A DNA stretch of 55,000 bases from Glandiceps talaboti (GCF_964340395.1 NC_135558.1:1782501-1837500); one strand, 5' to 3'; shown: positions 10,023 through 23,689, counted from the stretch's first letter. Made by a program: numbers and translations. Notes: generated by a model from the sequence alone, not told the origin.

Positions 10023-11650
10023 GTAAAGAAATACAACAACCATGTTATACGATTTCTAGCAACACACCAACAAGATCAAAAACAACAAAAATAGTATCGT
10101 TTTATTCCTTCCATATACCAACAAAGGTATTTATACCAATTTCAACGAGGGGAGCAAAGAATTGTACATTTATGTTACAGTTTCATATATTGAATGTTCG
10201 ATTTTGTTCGGTTAAACAAAAACAAAACGACCAACATAAATCTGTCACTCAGTTGTTTATTTAGGCCGTTATATCACAGTAGATCATAGATGAAGTGTAG
10301 TAGTTTTAAAACATTACAAGACAACAAACACTTAGCACTTTGTCCCGGACATGCGATCATAGAATTCAGAAAATATACATCATATGAACAAATCACACGA
10401 TAGACATGAGTTGTTTGTATTATAAGTTGACAGACACAGCATGCCAAGTAGCCGTATATGATAACTCTATTTATCGTTGTTATTTTTTTGGAGGGGAAAA
10501 TTCCAATTTCTTGCTTGCAAAACAATGCAAGTATTGAATAAGGGTTTTGGGGAAGCAGAATTTTGTTGCATGCATGCTATGCATGACAATTCGTATGGAG
10601 ACTTGAATAGTCTGTCACCGACGGCGTTTTGAATAGCGGAGTCCATAACAACTCTACAGTATAGGTTTTAACGCTGACAAATATAATGTACCACATCACC
10701 ATGGAAAATACTAGATATCCGAAAGTGTCGAAATAATCCAGGAATTATAAATATTAATAATATTATTGTGGTTATATTTAGGCCAATGCTGGAGATTTAC
10801 CATAACGGTATGATCGTGAACTTGATAACGGGCTTCTTGATTCGATATTTATTTTTACGATGAGTTCTCCAAAAACGCTCGAACTCGACACTGTATTTGA
10901 GTACGAGAAGGTGATTTTGGTGTGCAATTCTGCGTAAAACAATTTATCAAAACCTTATCAATGTACAGTTACAACTTATCTGCTACCGGAATGGTCTTAT
11001 ATTTCGCCAGAGCTTCGCAGAGTATGGACGGCAGGTTATCGTCATTTTTTTAGCCACGTGCATGGGTCTAGTACGGTTAGTAGGTGACATACATGCAGAT
11101 GTCGTTAAAGAGATAATACATATACATTCCTCCGTGGAGATTTTTACAGTCATAAATTCTAGAAAAATAACCGTCTTTGTGGGAATAAGTGTTGTTTTAT
11201 ATTCAACCTAACAGTTTGTTGTGTCCGTCTCACCCAACCAACATCGACATACTCCGCTACGTTGAAAATACCTATTTGTTAGGGAATACTGTGCACTGTA
11301 TTGCAGTCATATTTCTTTACTGAAAACATATATCTTTTTTTCCCCCTTTTTTTTTAATTTTAAGAAAGATATGTGTACCTTTTCTTTTGGGCTGAACTGT
11401 AGACGATACGTCATTCAGTTGAGAGTGGATTTCTCCCCAACAGAAAACGCATGCTCCGTGATCTGTTGTGATCACCGAGTTTTGTGAGAGCTGGGCCAAA
11501 AACAGCTCTTCCGCCATATCTCAAAATCTGCATACGTTGTGTTGTACCTATCTCTTCTTTCAATAGCTCTCTAACGACTCAAATAGATTGTTTAGTTTAT
11601 CTTTTGTTCTTTTTTATGTCGTCTAAATTTGTCTGCTAATTTCATTTTAG
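10023..11650 (+). other. Probable intron or intergenic DNA after the exon at 9884
   Basis: Mostly AT-rich without tandem repeats. A second possible acceptor, TTATATTTAG at 10772-10781, precedes short open segments in more than one frame. No frame is clearly preferred, so no exon is called there. Confidence 0.35.
10860..10937 (+). other. Short ATG-initiated open segment
   Basis: An ATG with A at -3 opens 25 codons beginning MSSPKTLELDTVFEYEK. An AAG/GTGATT donor-like site at 10910/10911 falls in frame before a TAA. Composition is protein-like but the segment is very short and has no promoter or acceptor of its own in the same frame. Confidence 0.15.
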
Positions 11651-11691
11651 AAACGCCTCCGCAGCACCGTTACTGTGTGTGGTTAGTATAG
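11651..11691 (+). CDS. Possible second exon of the gene starting at 9884
   Basis: The acceptor is TTTCATTTTAG ending at 11650. Joined in phase to the exon at 9884, the split codon becomes Glu and the frame reads TPPQHRYCVWLV to a TAG at 11689-11691, giving a 59-residue protein. A possible donor, GTTAGT at 11682, would instead make a 31-nt microexon. AATAAA follows at 11857-11862, which would suit a terminal exon. The pairing rests on phase and splice signals only. Confidence 0.25.
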
Positions 11692-11856
11692 CGATCACAC
11701 CTATAGTACATGATTAGAAGTCACAGCAAAACAAGGCGGTTACTTGAACACCGCGCTATATTGGTTAACTTGGTGGCGTTTTGTTTGTTAATCCAACAAA
11801 AAACATACAAACACAAATTTAGCAAAAGTAATACCTTGTAATGTTGTCAACAAAAG

Positions 11857-11862
11857 AATAAA
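11857..11862 (+). terminator. AATAAA polyadenylation-type hexamer
   Basis: A canonical hexamer about 165 bp after the stop of the possible terminal exon at 11651-11691. AATAAA is frequent by chance in DNA this AT-rich. Confidence 0.2.
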
Positions 11863-12994
11863 AATTTGGTTAACTTGTGGAGGTATTTCGACTTACGATC
11901 CTTCTACCACGGTGCACATCAAAGAGTCAACGTATGGTGACGTCCATGAAAATGAACATGAACGTGGGTTGGTGTAGTATGCTACTTTCTGTTCAGCTTG
12001 ATAGTCCAGAGATTATTTGATAAATAATAACACCTTTTAATGTATTACAAATAAAATTTAGCTGAGTGATGTGGACTGAACCAAAATTTTTAGTGGAAAT
12101 GGAGTGTCAGTGGGTCAAAGTCATGGACGTTAATATTGGACACTTTTCCCACTCTACTTTTGGCGGGAATGTCTGGCGAGTTCGTTGAAGTCGTCTGCCA
12201 CACTACACTAAAATAGAACAAAGATGTTAATGGTTTATTAAAAGTATACATTATGAAAAATAAAGACGTCAGACTACTGTTTCTATAAATAGCACGTTTC
12301 ATTAAGAATAGCTCTCAAAGTTGTGGTTGTTGTTATTGCAGTTTCCAGTACTCTTGTAATGAGAGAGAAATCATGTCTGAAAAATTAAATAATTTTAGGT
12401 TTAGAGATCGTAAACAAAATTAGTAAGTCTTACAATGATCAAGTGTTAACATTTTACCTCATGCGTTTGACGTATTAGTCACGTAACTTGTGACAGAAAG
12501 TGTTGTAATTAAGAAACAAAAACGTCCTTCCCTTACGCTTGAAATGGGGTCGCTGCCTATGAATGGTAGGTACCAGGTTCCATAGTTTTAAGCGGGAACA
12601 TTGACGGTAGTTGTTTTTGCAGCTCATCCCAGGGATTTAGAGTGTTGTCCCGCTATTTTAGACTGTAGTACACGTTTTACAGTCTGGCGTGGATTTTCTT
12701 ACCATTGTGGTAGGTGTCATGACCTTTGCTTTTTGTAGAAAAGTCTGAGGAAAAAGCTCGAACCTAGGGGATAAACAGACTGAGTTGAAATCTTTCCTCT
12801 TGCAGGCATCAATTGTAATGGAATTAGTCGTTTGCGCCGGACGTGATGCCGGTTATTAAGAAAGAGAAAATGAACAATGCATGCGAAAAGAAGTTTATGT
12901 TGAAATAATACTTAGAATCGAACGGTTACTTTCTTCGCAGGGCAGAAATTAATTGAATTACCGATCACAATGCGCCACACAGACAGAAAACAAA
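11863..12994. other. Unassigned stretch
   Basis: Ordinary AT-rich sequence. A splice-acceptor-like TCTTTCCTCTTGCAG ends at 12806, but the open segment after it closes within 13-18 codons in two frames, so no exon is called. Confidence 0.4.
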
Positions 12995-13069
12995 ATGGCG
13001 TCGACTTCAAAAGTTAGTGTCAATTCTGTAGGATTTGAACTACTTTTCCTAGCAGTTATGGATTATTAA
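12995..13069 (+). other. Short reading frame with good Kozak context
   Basis: AAAATGGCGTCG gives an ATG with A at -3 and G at +4, and it also matches a YY1-type site (AAAATGGCG). The frame encodes 24 residues beginning MASTSKVSVNSVGFELL, then TAA. A GTAGGA site after codon 11 could be a weak donor, making this a short first exon. There is no other support. Confidence 0.2.
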
Positions 13070-16000
13070 CGTATTTGATCACGTAACTAACTCTGTGATA
13101 TTCAGCTTGATTGTCAGATATATAAGTTATCAAAGGTGAGCATATTTTAAGTTTGCGATCAACTGTAATAATTGAGTATCTGCTTCCAATGTCTTGTACA
13201 CCAGTGATGTCGAGCGGAAGACTGTTACTCAGATACAATAACATGGTTGGCATACAGTATCGATTATAAAACAAAACCGATTTGATCGGCACTTCTTTAC
13301 ATCTGTGTACACAGAAATTACCTAAGTGAATTACACGTTGGAAATAAAAAAAAAATTGTGCCAATATTTGAACACTTATTCTCATAATGAATACTACTTG
13401 ATTAAGTTACCAAGTCATTGGAGTAACAGGTATAGAATGGTACACGACTTTATATTGGTTAGATTCACTATTTCAAAATGTCGTACTCTCAGTGTGGAAA
13501 TTCTTCATCAAATCATTCTGAAAACCAAAACAAGTGCCTTTTTATTTTAGAAAAATTGGTTAAAGGTGGCAAGGGTCAGACAGTTTAGTCTTCCCCATAT
13601 ATCACATAAATTTGGACAGAAACAACTCACAATCTGACTGGCCTTTGGAGACGATCAACATGATATACACGACTAATCGTGCGCTTATATATTTACTGTT
13701 AAGTCATCTAAGACAGAAAGCTGGAAAACTAAAGTTTTGAAAAGTAAAACAATAGAATGTGTTTGTTAAATAAGTTAATCACATAATTAGAGTCGACTGC
13801 TATTATAGAGTCAAATTACACAAGGAAGAATAAAATAAAATCCTAGACACTCCAAAGAAATGTTTGAAAGCTTATCAATTGTATTTGGATGGGTCATGAG
13901 TACCACAACTGTTATCTGTTACTGGGTTAAGTGAGACCGGTTGAGGAAAAGATCGCTGTTGGTTTTTATAGAAACATAACAAATGCTACCGAATATACGA
14001 TAATCCGAGAATCGGATATAAGTAGCAATTCTAAAGTTGTTAAAATGCAGAAAGGAGGTTGATTGAATGATAATCTGCTTATAAAGATGTCTGGGTTTTT
14101 ATAAGTTGAAAATCACGATATTATGAATCAAAACATTGGCGGACCAATAATTCAATGCTTACCTTTTGAGAAAAAGAAAGGTACATTTTGAATGAAAACT
14201 TTTTAAGTTAATATACCATACCGAATGATTGAATATCCAGGTCGAAGCCTACAGGGATTGTAGTCAATTCAACCAATGTTTGTTTTGAGGTACACTTGTT
14301 ATACCCTGAATATGACAAACCAGAAACAGACAGAATGTTGGTAACTACCAACATAATTATTTTGTCGTAGTCGAGGTATACAACTCTAGCAAGATGTCCT
14401 GGAAACGCAAGTAGATTTTATACAAACTTGTCTTTCACCAACCACAATTTTGTGTCTGATAATACAGTCTGCAATGCTCAAAAACAAACGTAGTGAGAGT
14501 TCCTAATGCCAAACAAAAGTTCGTGAACTCTTGCAGCATAGTCGCAATAATTCCACCAAGTTCACAAAATAATTATGATTATTTTATACCGCTTCTGTCG
14601 CAGAAACAAATACGTCTACAACTTACGTCTTTTCCTAATTTGTCTTAGCTCTCTTTCCAAATACGATGTATGGTTCCATGATACCATCGGCCACATTTTC
14701 GAACGTTATAATCAATCGAAATAACAACACCGATAGTTGTAAACTTATACTGTAGATCCCCCGCCTTGAAGTGACAAGGATGGTGAATTACTAGTTATTC
14801 ATTTAAACTCGCTTTTTCTAATCATGTTCAATACAGTCGTATATGTGGAAGTTTCCTAACAGCGGTGGTAGAAAACCACGCTACCTTTAAATAAAACCAC
14901 TGCTATCAAAACATTCTGTGTATGTGTAATGAACATAGTACTTTGAATTTGATCAAATGTTCCCCCAATTTTGTATTAATCTTTAATATTACCATACTCA
15001 AATGTGATACTAAATACTTGAAAGTTAATGCCGATTTCTTGATATTGAAACAATCTGTTATGTTTTCTAAATGTGGCTACCAGCCCATAGACTGTCGACA
15101 ATCTAACCCGCCCAGATATCAGTTAATTAAGTTTTGCATTTCAGTGCTGAACAACTTGTGTCGAGTCGGTGTTCTTTTTCGGGTGTTCTCAGTTTTTTTT
15201 CCTCCCGAACGTAATTCAGTCTATACCATTTACCATTTTAGCGGTTTATGGCGTTTCGACTTTTTTTTTTTTTTGGTTTGGTAACCCCCGGACGAGTAAG
15301 ACTGTACTTTCATTGTAGTTTCGGTAGTTTAGTTCATGAGTTCCCGCCAAAGCCTGATAAAGAAGACACCGCTCTCTTAGGGCTTATCGGTTGCCTTTTT
15401 CTCTTCAGTTACAGGTGGATGGCACAAAGGCCACTGAAAACTGCATGTACTTTTACGAATTGTTTATTTTTCTAATTGCACAACATATAGACCAAGCAAT
15501 TGACGGGAGAGTTATACTCCTCCTCCCACCCTATTTTAAAATTATAACCCAGTGAATCGATTTTCATTCAAAGGGTTAGACTTTTTTCACCATATTTATT
15601 GTACAATGTATACAGCCACATAAAATGTTTACAACAAAGTGATACACTAAATGAATATAAACACACATTTTTTAACAGACCTCGAAAAACGTAGCAGCTG
15701 TTAGAGAAAAATATCTCCATAAAAGTGAAAAAAAAGTCTAAAGCTCTTCATCATTTGACATTCCAGATGGGTGGGTGGGTGGTTGTAATTGAAGTGGATA
15801 AAACTACCCAAACCTCGACAGCTGGGTAGCAGTCTATTGCTATGTACATCCTGGCTACCATTACAAAATGAATCTGAAATATATTAAGGAATTTTTGGTC
15901 CAAAACTTGATAAAATCTTGTCACTAATTGCCAAAATTCTGACATAAATCGCTGACTAAGGGTTCCTTGGATGATTGAAAATACAAAGGGTTTGTACAAG

Positions 16001-16927
16001 TTGCAGAAAAGAACTACTACTTTGTGTAGAAAAAAGTAGTCAGTGGGTTTAGCTACATACATGGTAGCAAACCATTGAAAGTACGATGGTAGTCAATAAC
16101 TACAGGTGGAGACAACTCTCAGACTGTCTAGTAGATCCAACAGTTTAGATAAACTATGACTGATTCATGGAGAAAAAGATTTTGGGTCTGTTAAAGTACT
16201 TCAGAATGTCGAATGTTTTCAGAATATTGCAAAGGATTTGTATTAACAAACTCTAGACCCAGATTTCGAACATGCATACAGAACCAATTTTGGCTAAAGA
16301 AAAACAAAAAGAAAGATGTAAATGCTTGTTTACTCTACTTAGTAATCGTCTTGAGAGGTTTCCATTACGCCTTCAAGAAGGGAGAGTTGATATTTTTAGG
16401 CCAATACAGACGGTAGGAACAACCTCACCCTAACTGAAAATATCGTCATCAATGACGAAATGTTGACAATGACCATTTAACTTGAGTCTTGGTCAAGTAT
16501 AAACTCAAAATCACATAATGCAACCACATTGAATAGTATTAGATGAACACTGCATATTCATATTTCTTGTGACAGGATCGCCCATGTTTCTTTTTGTCAT
16601 TTTGACTGCATTATTCAATATATTTTGTTTCCCGAAATACGTTGGAGTCGGGAAGCGTCACAGTGACTTTGAAACTGAGGGCAGTGTTTTTTTGACTGAG
16701 AACTGATTTTTTTAAAGGTTTTAGGCGTTATTTGCCCAATAAATCTATACCCTGCTCTTTCTGTGCCAAATATAACGACTTGGGGGTTGAATCAACAGCA
16801 AATATATCATTTTTCTCAAGCTGCTGATGTATGTAGTCACCACTTTGGACTAGAGACGAAGACATTCCCTATATTGCTTGAATACACATGACCATATTCG
16901 TGCACAAGTTACTCAATCTCTGTTAAT
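13070..16927. other. Long featureless AT-rich stretch
   Basis: About 3.9 kb with no convincing exon, RNA gene, tandem repeat or paired inverted repeat. Several frames of 70-120 codons occur but are T-rich, lack good starts or splice sites and look fortuitous. There is a T run near 15260. Confidence 0.5.
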
Positions 16928-16939
16928 CCCCCCCCCCCC
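16928..16939. repeat. Poly(C) run of 12
   Basis: Twelve consecutive C residues. Confidence 0.9.
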
Positions 16940-17155
16940 GAATTTCAAGTACAACATTTATGTTCCAAAGCTTTGTTGTGAATTACTGGTACCTGGGAAC
17001 GAATACAATATGGTAGTTTTAATGTCAAGCATTTTCTTGTAAGACATAAGGTTTATGTTGAAATTGGGAACCGACTAGAGAAAATACATAACTCGTTTCA
17101 TAAATATTTCATTTTTAAAAAGCTACAAAATAGCAATGTCCAATTTTACTTGCCA

Positions 17156-17283
17156 AATTTGGTTGTGGTTGTGGTTGTAGTGGTGGTGGCTGTCGTCGTC
17201 GTCGTTGTCGTTGCTGTTGTTGTTGTTGTTGCTGTTGTTGTTGTTGTTGTTGTAGTAGTTGCCATTATTGTTGTTGTTGTCGT
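17156..17283. repeat. (GTT/GTC/GTG)n trinucleotide tract
   Basis: About 128 bp of imperfect GTT with GTC and GTG blocks at its left end. Being trinucleotide, it stays open as polyvaline on one strand and polythreonine or polyasparagine on the other; neither is taken as coding. Confidence 0.95.
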
Positions 17284-18447
17284 TTTTGCAATGAAATTCA
17301 GAGCCACAATGGTAATGGATTTGAAGTCGATATAATTCACTTACAGAACTTGTACGGGGGGTTTTGTAAGTTGCACTGCAACTAGTAAATCTACAGGTTT
17401 GAACAAAATGCATTTTTTTGTTTAGCAAAAACAAACCAAAGTATGTGATTTCATCCCTTCACATCAATAGTCGACGGTCAAAAATGAAGTCCAATTTAAT
17501 CGTTTATTATAGAGATAGTGACACGATAAAAGTTTACATGTCTTCTTTCTATTGAAATTGATATAAAAATGGTTGCCAAAGACACATATTTGACTATGAA
17601 CGTGTAACACTATTGATGAGTAAACTTGTGACAACATTATCTGTGACATGACAGCGTGACATGATCTGTGACTTGACAGCGTGACATCAATATGATTGCA
17701 TATATTTTTACACCAACGTCATTTTTGTACTTGCCTTCAATTGACACCCAATACCAAATAGATATGTGCTTCGCGCGCAAAGTTTGGATGTCGTCTGCGT
17801 CTTTTTGACGACTTTCTCTTTTTGATAAAAATAACGAATTTGAATAAATTAGGTCTACTTTAGTCAGATTTCAAAAATATGTCTGCAAAGCAAAGAGAAG
17901 ATATTCTATCATGATTTATATCCAGCATTTTAATAGAGTCCAGTGCTCCTAAACCCAGATTTCATTGTCATCTACAATTGCAAAATGAGTGCAGTAATTG
18001 CACCATTGAGACAAGTTTAAAATTCTTCAAAGCAGTCGAAATTAAATAAAATAAGATTGAATGACGTAACCTCTAGCCTGCACAAAAGGGAAATAAAATT
18101 TTAGCATAACTACCGTGTAAGCATAAATTCGTTTGTAATGTGAGCACGTTATTGCTTTAAAGATGGCTGCAACAATGTGAGGGTCTGTCAGGTTGCAAGC
18201 AACAACGACTCGACTGATATGGTATGGTGGTCACGATCACAGCGTATATTTTGTACATGCGTCTGACGACTTTTGTCAAGCGTAACAATCTCCCCACTTT
18301 TCGTCAACAAGTGAAAATTTAGTCGTACTGTAAAATTTTATCGAAGAAAATATGTCGAATTTGCACCACTTCCTCTTCTCTATGGTGTTTCAAAATCTCC
18401 TCATGGAATGTCGTTCCATGACCATGAGCTTCGATTCACACCATATG
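17284..18447. other. Unassigned stretch with a small direct repeat
   Basis: Near 17640-17686 a roughly 25-bp segment with the core TGACAGCGTGACAT occurs twice in tandem. The remainder is ordinary AT-rich sequence. Confidence 0.5.
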
Positions 18448-18478
18448 AGCAGCCATCTTTTCTCCCATTGGCCATGTC
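18448..18478 (-). promoter_or_regulatory. CCAAT plus YY1-type motif cluster
   Basis: On the minus strand GGCCAATGGG (18464-18473), an NF-Y-type CCAAT box, is followed 4 bp later by AAGATGGCTGC (18449-18459), a YY1-type site. This pair is common around animal core promoters. A minus-strand ATG at 18475-18473 in the same block opens only 24 codons (begins MANGRKDGCSYG), with no clear donor. It could be a promoter or chance. Confidence 0.25.
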
Positions 18479-20529
18479 TGGTCCCGGTGTCTGATATATT
18501 TGGCGTGACCTCAATTGTGACAATAACCCAGCCTTTTTAAATGTGAGACAAGGCCCGCATACTTTGACCAGAAAGACGCTTTTCTGACACGTGCCCATGA
18601 TTCCAATCGTATATTCACCCCTATAAACTTGTTTGCAAGAAACTAACAAAAGTAGTAAAACAGTTTTTTTATTCCTATTGGTATTACAATTATTTAGTTC
18701 ACGGACAGGGACTACCTCCGCTGAAACCAGAACTTTTAACAGGGGACGAAAAAACTATGTGTTGTCTGTAAAACGTTGATGTATTATTCCAATAAACATC
18801 TACCACTGCAACGTTATTTGTTCTTGTGTTAAAAGTTGGATACGTGTCTGAAATTTACATTTGTTGCGTAGTAAAGTCTTCTCAGTTCTATCATGAGGTG
18901 GTGACTAATTTGCATATCATGGCGTTGATCGTGTCAGCTGCTGCCGCAGACGTAAACAACCAAGCAATGACCTCCGATGACCCCCACGTAACAGCATAAG
19001 CCTCTGCAATGGCTTTCATACAGAGACCTATGGTCACCTCAGACAGCACAGAATTAGCATACATGATATTTTTATCAGCGACAATATCAAAACTATAAAT
19101 GTGAAGGAGAGACTGTGTTTAACCTCTAAACGACCTTTCCTTTATTTAAACGTCCGAATATTATGAAATTTCACATTTTTTATCGTTTGTTGACGGTTTT
19201 TCAGAGATAACAAGACAAAAACTAAGCGTCAACGACATAACAAAACAAAGGGTACTATAAAAATGAAATAGCAATGGCGTCAGTGACACACACGATGGGA
19301 TAAACTAAAACCCTGGCGTTCGTGTTAACAAATATCTTCCAAAGCACAAATTTCCTGGAAAGTCTTTACAAATATCAATCTAAGGGGTGTATGGCCTGTG
19401 TAATAAAATATTTTTTATTATGATACACATGGTATTTCATTGAACGGAAAACATTGAAATTAACAAATTGTTAGCGTGGTGTAATTTTTTCTTCAAAATA
19501 TGAAGTCATGGAATATAGTATACGTACCTTCTTATAGAAAGTGGTACACGAGTTTGTTATCTTCTCATAAAACTAATGATTATTTTATAATATATAAGGA
19601 AAACTAATGTTAAAGCTATTATCTTTTAGCCATTTGAAATATGAGCATAATACGTTCAGCTTAGAAAAGCTTGTCGGCATCGCAGTGGTGTGAAACACCA
19701 GCTAGTTTTGTTAAATACGATCATATTGTCCCCAGAATTCAAAGTTGATCACTGATATTTGAAACCCTTCTCTTCGGAAAGTGTATACAAATAAGCTTAA
19801 ACCGAACGAATGAAAACTTGCCTATGGCCACTACGTATCACCCAAAGTGCAGCAGCTGTACTTTTAGTATTAAAGCAGAAAAGGACACTCAGACACGTCA
19901 GACTAGTAGAATGGTGGAAAATGTGTAGGGTTTCTAAAGGGTGTGATTCTTAATATCAGGAAGCAACGGGTGTTATTTCGGTGATAGGAAAATGTATGCG
20001 ATCAATGAACCACCATTTATGAATAAAACTTTCTTAAAATCGAGAAACTGTTGTTATTTGGATTCAACAACGTGTCTGGTGAGATCACAAGAGGTGTAAG
20101 GTAAAACCGTACTATGCAGATGTTTCCCTCTATTCAGAGAGTAACTGGTGTCTGTTGAGAGGACGACGAACGTCTTTATTCACAGAGAGGAAAACTTGTT
20201 TCATTAATTTCGGCATGACAATGATGTCAATCCCATGTTTGTTGGAGTCTTTAGTCTATACTATTCACAGAAACCAACTAAAAGTTAGAGAATACACCTT
20301 ACTTAATACAAAGAAGTCTATTAAACAAATCTATCTATAGCTTTCGTCACTTGTACTGGTCACTCCTAAGTGACAATACAACATAGCTCTTATTTCACGC
20401 CTGAAAACGTGAATGTATGTATTAGCTCTGCACAAATTTAAAGAAGAATTGATCGATCTTGAGGTGATAGACCAGTTCAGGTTAAATTTTGTAGACCAGT
20501 TCGAATCTTATATGTATATATTTATATAT
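18479..20529. other. Unassigned stretch
   Basis: No convincing exon or repeat. A loose inverted pair (ATCGTTTGTTGACG near 19180 and CGTCAACGACATAAC near 19227) is too imperfect to call. Confidence 0.45.
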
Positions 20530-20935
20530 CTTTTTTTTTTCTTTTTTATATATATTTATTGCACTTAAAGGCCACCGGCGCAAATCTCACATTTACAAAA
20601 AACGAACAAAAGAAATATAATGGTTTACAGCACACAGAGAGAAAAGTTAAAACATTATACATACATGAATAAAACTAAATAAATAAATGCCTTCCTTTCT
20701 TAATTTAAAAGATTTGTACACAAAAATTGCCAAGTTGATTATTACAAAATTCTTTATTACATGACATGAGTGCATTACATTTTGCTATAGTACGTTGTCT
20801 AGCTACACAACCACTTCGGTAAGTATTTTCCCAGTTCGAATGTTTATTGATAGATGACTGGATGCTCTTTACAGATTGTGTGTTTAAAACTATAACGAAG
20901 AAATGTGACAAGAAAAATGACAGAGAAACTTTTCC
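20530..20935 (-). mobile_element. Poly(A)-tailed retroelement or processed-gene 3' end (minus strand)
   Basis: Read on the minus strand, a 68-codon frame (20911-20705) contains SGCVARQRTIAKCNALMS and ends CNNQLGNFCVQIF before TAA. It is followed by about 145 bp of untranslated sequence, an AATAAA hexamer (complement of 20555-20560) and an A-rich tract (complement of 20530-20547). A genomic poly(A) after AATAAA is the mark of reverse-transcribed RNA: a LINE 3' end or a processed pseudogene. The protein is cysteine-containing and non-repetitive, but I do not recognise it, and the 5' boundary is unknown. A real host terminal exon followed by a chance A tract is the alternative. Confidence 0.4.
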
Positions 20936-21327
20936 TTATGATTTTTCTATTTGAGAATCATGGTCTTAACGATTGACACTAGTAACCTGTAGTGTTCTGG
21001 AATATATAAATTTTCATCCAACCATCAATCCATTACATGTTCAACCAACAATCACGGTTAGAACTATTACGTAGCCTACTACCAAACCAGAGTGACTATA
21101 GAGTTTCAATCAAACAGCGCGATGTTTTACAAGTCTCACACGGCCTTTTTGTAACAAATTAGATAAAACAAAATTCATTCACTGACAACACACAAGCACA
21201 TAAAATGATACATTGTATCTCATTGTGAACACAAATCAACATCACTGTCACATTGAAACATGGAAAATTCAAACATAAAACTGTTTATTTAAGTTCACAG
21301 TGAGGTAAAATGTAACATTTCATGTGT
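20936..21327. other. Unassigned stretch
   Basis: AT-rich, with no feature recognised. Confidence 0.5.
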
Positions 21328-21339
21328 GTGCACGTGCAC
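21328..21339. promoter_or_regulatory. Palindromic E-box GTGCACGTGCAC
   Basis: A perfect 12-bp palindrome centred on CACGTG, a site class bound by bHLH factors. A (GT)n run follows at about 21386-21408. No gene lies close by. Confidence 0.3.
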
Positions 21340-21654
21340 GTTATCAGTATCTGTATATTGTTTGGGTTATTCATAACAAAAACCGGTGTGTGTGTGTGTG
21401 TGTGTGAGATGTGAAAAAAAAACACCGTGCCACTCAATTGAAACTCAGTCTATAATAATCTTTCTAATTTGGCAGTACTTTCTGAAAATCGTCCCGATCG
21501 TAAAATACAATGGATTTTGTCGTATAATTTTTTTTTGCGTTGCTATGGAAATGCAAAACGTAAATGAGTTTGATTTTGCGAAAAATTGGACACTTACATG
21601 AAAATCATAGGATCCACGATGGCTATGTAAATATGTCAACACTCTTTAAACCTA

Positions 21655-21752
21655 ACAAACAAACAAACAAACCAGTAAATAAACAAACAAACAAACAGAA
21701 GAAAGACAGACAGACAGACAGACAGCAAGAGAGAAAGAAAGAAAGAAAGAAA
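21655..21752. repeat. (CAAA)n, (GACA)n and (GAAA)n compound microsatellite
   Basis: Three adjoining tetranucleotide tracts: AAAC units from about 21655, GACA units about 21706-21725 and GAAA units about 21731-21752. Confidence 0.9.
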
Positions 21753-23689
21753 AATACCATAGTTCGTTTTATCACATAATATTAAAACGAAACTCATAAG
21801 TACTTTATAGTTCATTCTCTCCGAATCAGAGTTTATATGTTTATTTTTGGGTGACACGTGTATAATCGGACTCGGGCAAAGAAAATCTGAACTTATTCTT
21901 ATTTTGAAAAGAATTTTGAAACTTGCATGTGAAGAAATGAAATAACTAAAAAAAATGGCTTTTTCAAATTTTCATAGACCACAACTACAATGGAACGTCT
22001 AAGAACCTGAGAGTGTTCACAGATGTTGAATTATTTGTGGTACCGAATGAAGCGATTAATATACACTAGTCAAAAAGCATATACTACATTATATCAGCAG
22101 TTCTAAATGGTCTACTTTACCACAAAATGTTTACGGCATTTTTACATATACGTAAAGTGGAGGTGATATGCCATTTGAGTCGGCAACATCTCAAATTAAA
22201 GCCGGCAACAAGTCTTTGAAGTCACCAAATTGAAAAAAAAAATCACTCTCATTCTTTTTTATTTAGGCTTTGTTCTGTAAAACGTCTTCTTATCTTTGAA
22301 TAATTCAATTAGTAACTTAGATAACGTGGGTGTACGTCTTTTTTTGAATGACTGAGTAACGACAGTTTAGTCCGCCAAACGCCAAATGGGTTTGACCGCA
22401 AATGTAATACACCAGCATCCCAACCACTTGGTCTTTTGTGTGGGGGAAGTGTCTAAACCATACCCAAATCAACTTAAACTAGTAAAGCAATCTCAATTTA
22501 GATTCATTCAAAGTGTACACTATCTCAAGTTTCAGTTGTACTATAACATTAAAGAAATATTGGTTTACCAAATACGCGTGATTAGAACCAGGTTATAGCT
22601 ATATTTATATGCTCAACGTGACTGTACATTCCACGAGAGATGTTATAATCAGTTCGTCGACATTTACATACCGAGTAACTCGCGATGCATGCAACTAGTG
22701 AAGCAATAGATTGTCAGCGACATCGAGTTGTTATGATGTCCTGTCACTTAAACAAACAGTTATATTTATATAATTATTATTATTATATATCGTGTGCAAC
22801 TATATTTTTTTTCATGTAACCATTGTTTTGTTACCGCCAAGGGCCGAGATCAACAGTTCAATGTTGGATGAAAAACGAAACTCTTCTAGTTAGGCCTCAG
22901 ACCCACCCCATACCTCCCCCTCTAACTAAATTGGCCAAAATTGAAAATTGTTTCAGACAACACAATAAATACGTAGCAGTACGTTGCGCTATGAATATAA
23001 GCCAGTATGTAGTAAGGGAAAAAGTTCTTTTGCTGACGCTTTATTTTAGTGCCATACATTTACTATAGCGGAAATTCTTCCATTTCTCAATTTGACGAAT
23101 TTTTTATAGGAATATTTGTATTTAGGGGTATAAAACAGATCCCCACTAAAAGTAGGATGAGAACTAAAATGGCTCAACCCCCCCCCTCTCCACCCTCAAA
23201 GTAAAAGAATTTAGGGTTTTCATTTTTGTCCCTTACATTTTGTTGTTATTAATAACTGTCAGGGTTTGGAGTCAGGACCCATCTCCTTTATGTAAACATA
23301 AGTTTCCAGTGTGTCATGATGGGAGTTTTTCGTCTCCAAAAGTTGCCTTCGTCGTTCACAAAAGCCTCTTTCCATATAATTATTGAAATGGAATTAAAGA
23401 GACGAGGACGTTTACAAAAAAAAGTAAAATAGGCGAGGCAAGCAGTTACGACCTTGTCAACCACTTTGCCACATCCTTTAATACAGACAGCGACTCTATG
23501 AAGTCATATAATGAATTAGGTCAAAGTTCAAATGTCTAGTGACGACATAATGAGTGTGATGATGATAGACCGGAAACACGAACTCCTCAGCAAGTTGCAA
23601 GACTGTCATTCCTTGCATGTTGAAGATCACGTTTGTTTGAACATTAACGACGTAGTCTATGAAGACGAATTTAAATAGCAAATTTATAT
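21753..23689. other. Unassigned stretch
   Basis: AT-rich with a short (ATT)n near 22770-22790 and a C run near 23179. No exon is supported. Confidence 0.5.

Noticed and set aside
12807-12860. Open segment after a TCTTTCCTCTTGCAG acceptor
   Set aside because: Closes within 13-18 codons in two frames, with no poly(A) signal behind it. Joining it to the exon at 9884 gives an unremarkable tail.
17146-17434. Poly-Asn/Thr/Val frames
   Set aside because: Trinucleotide microsatellite artefact.
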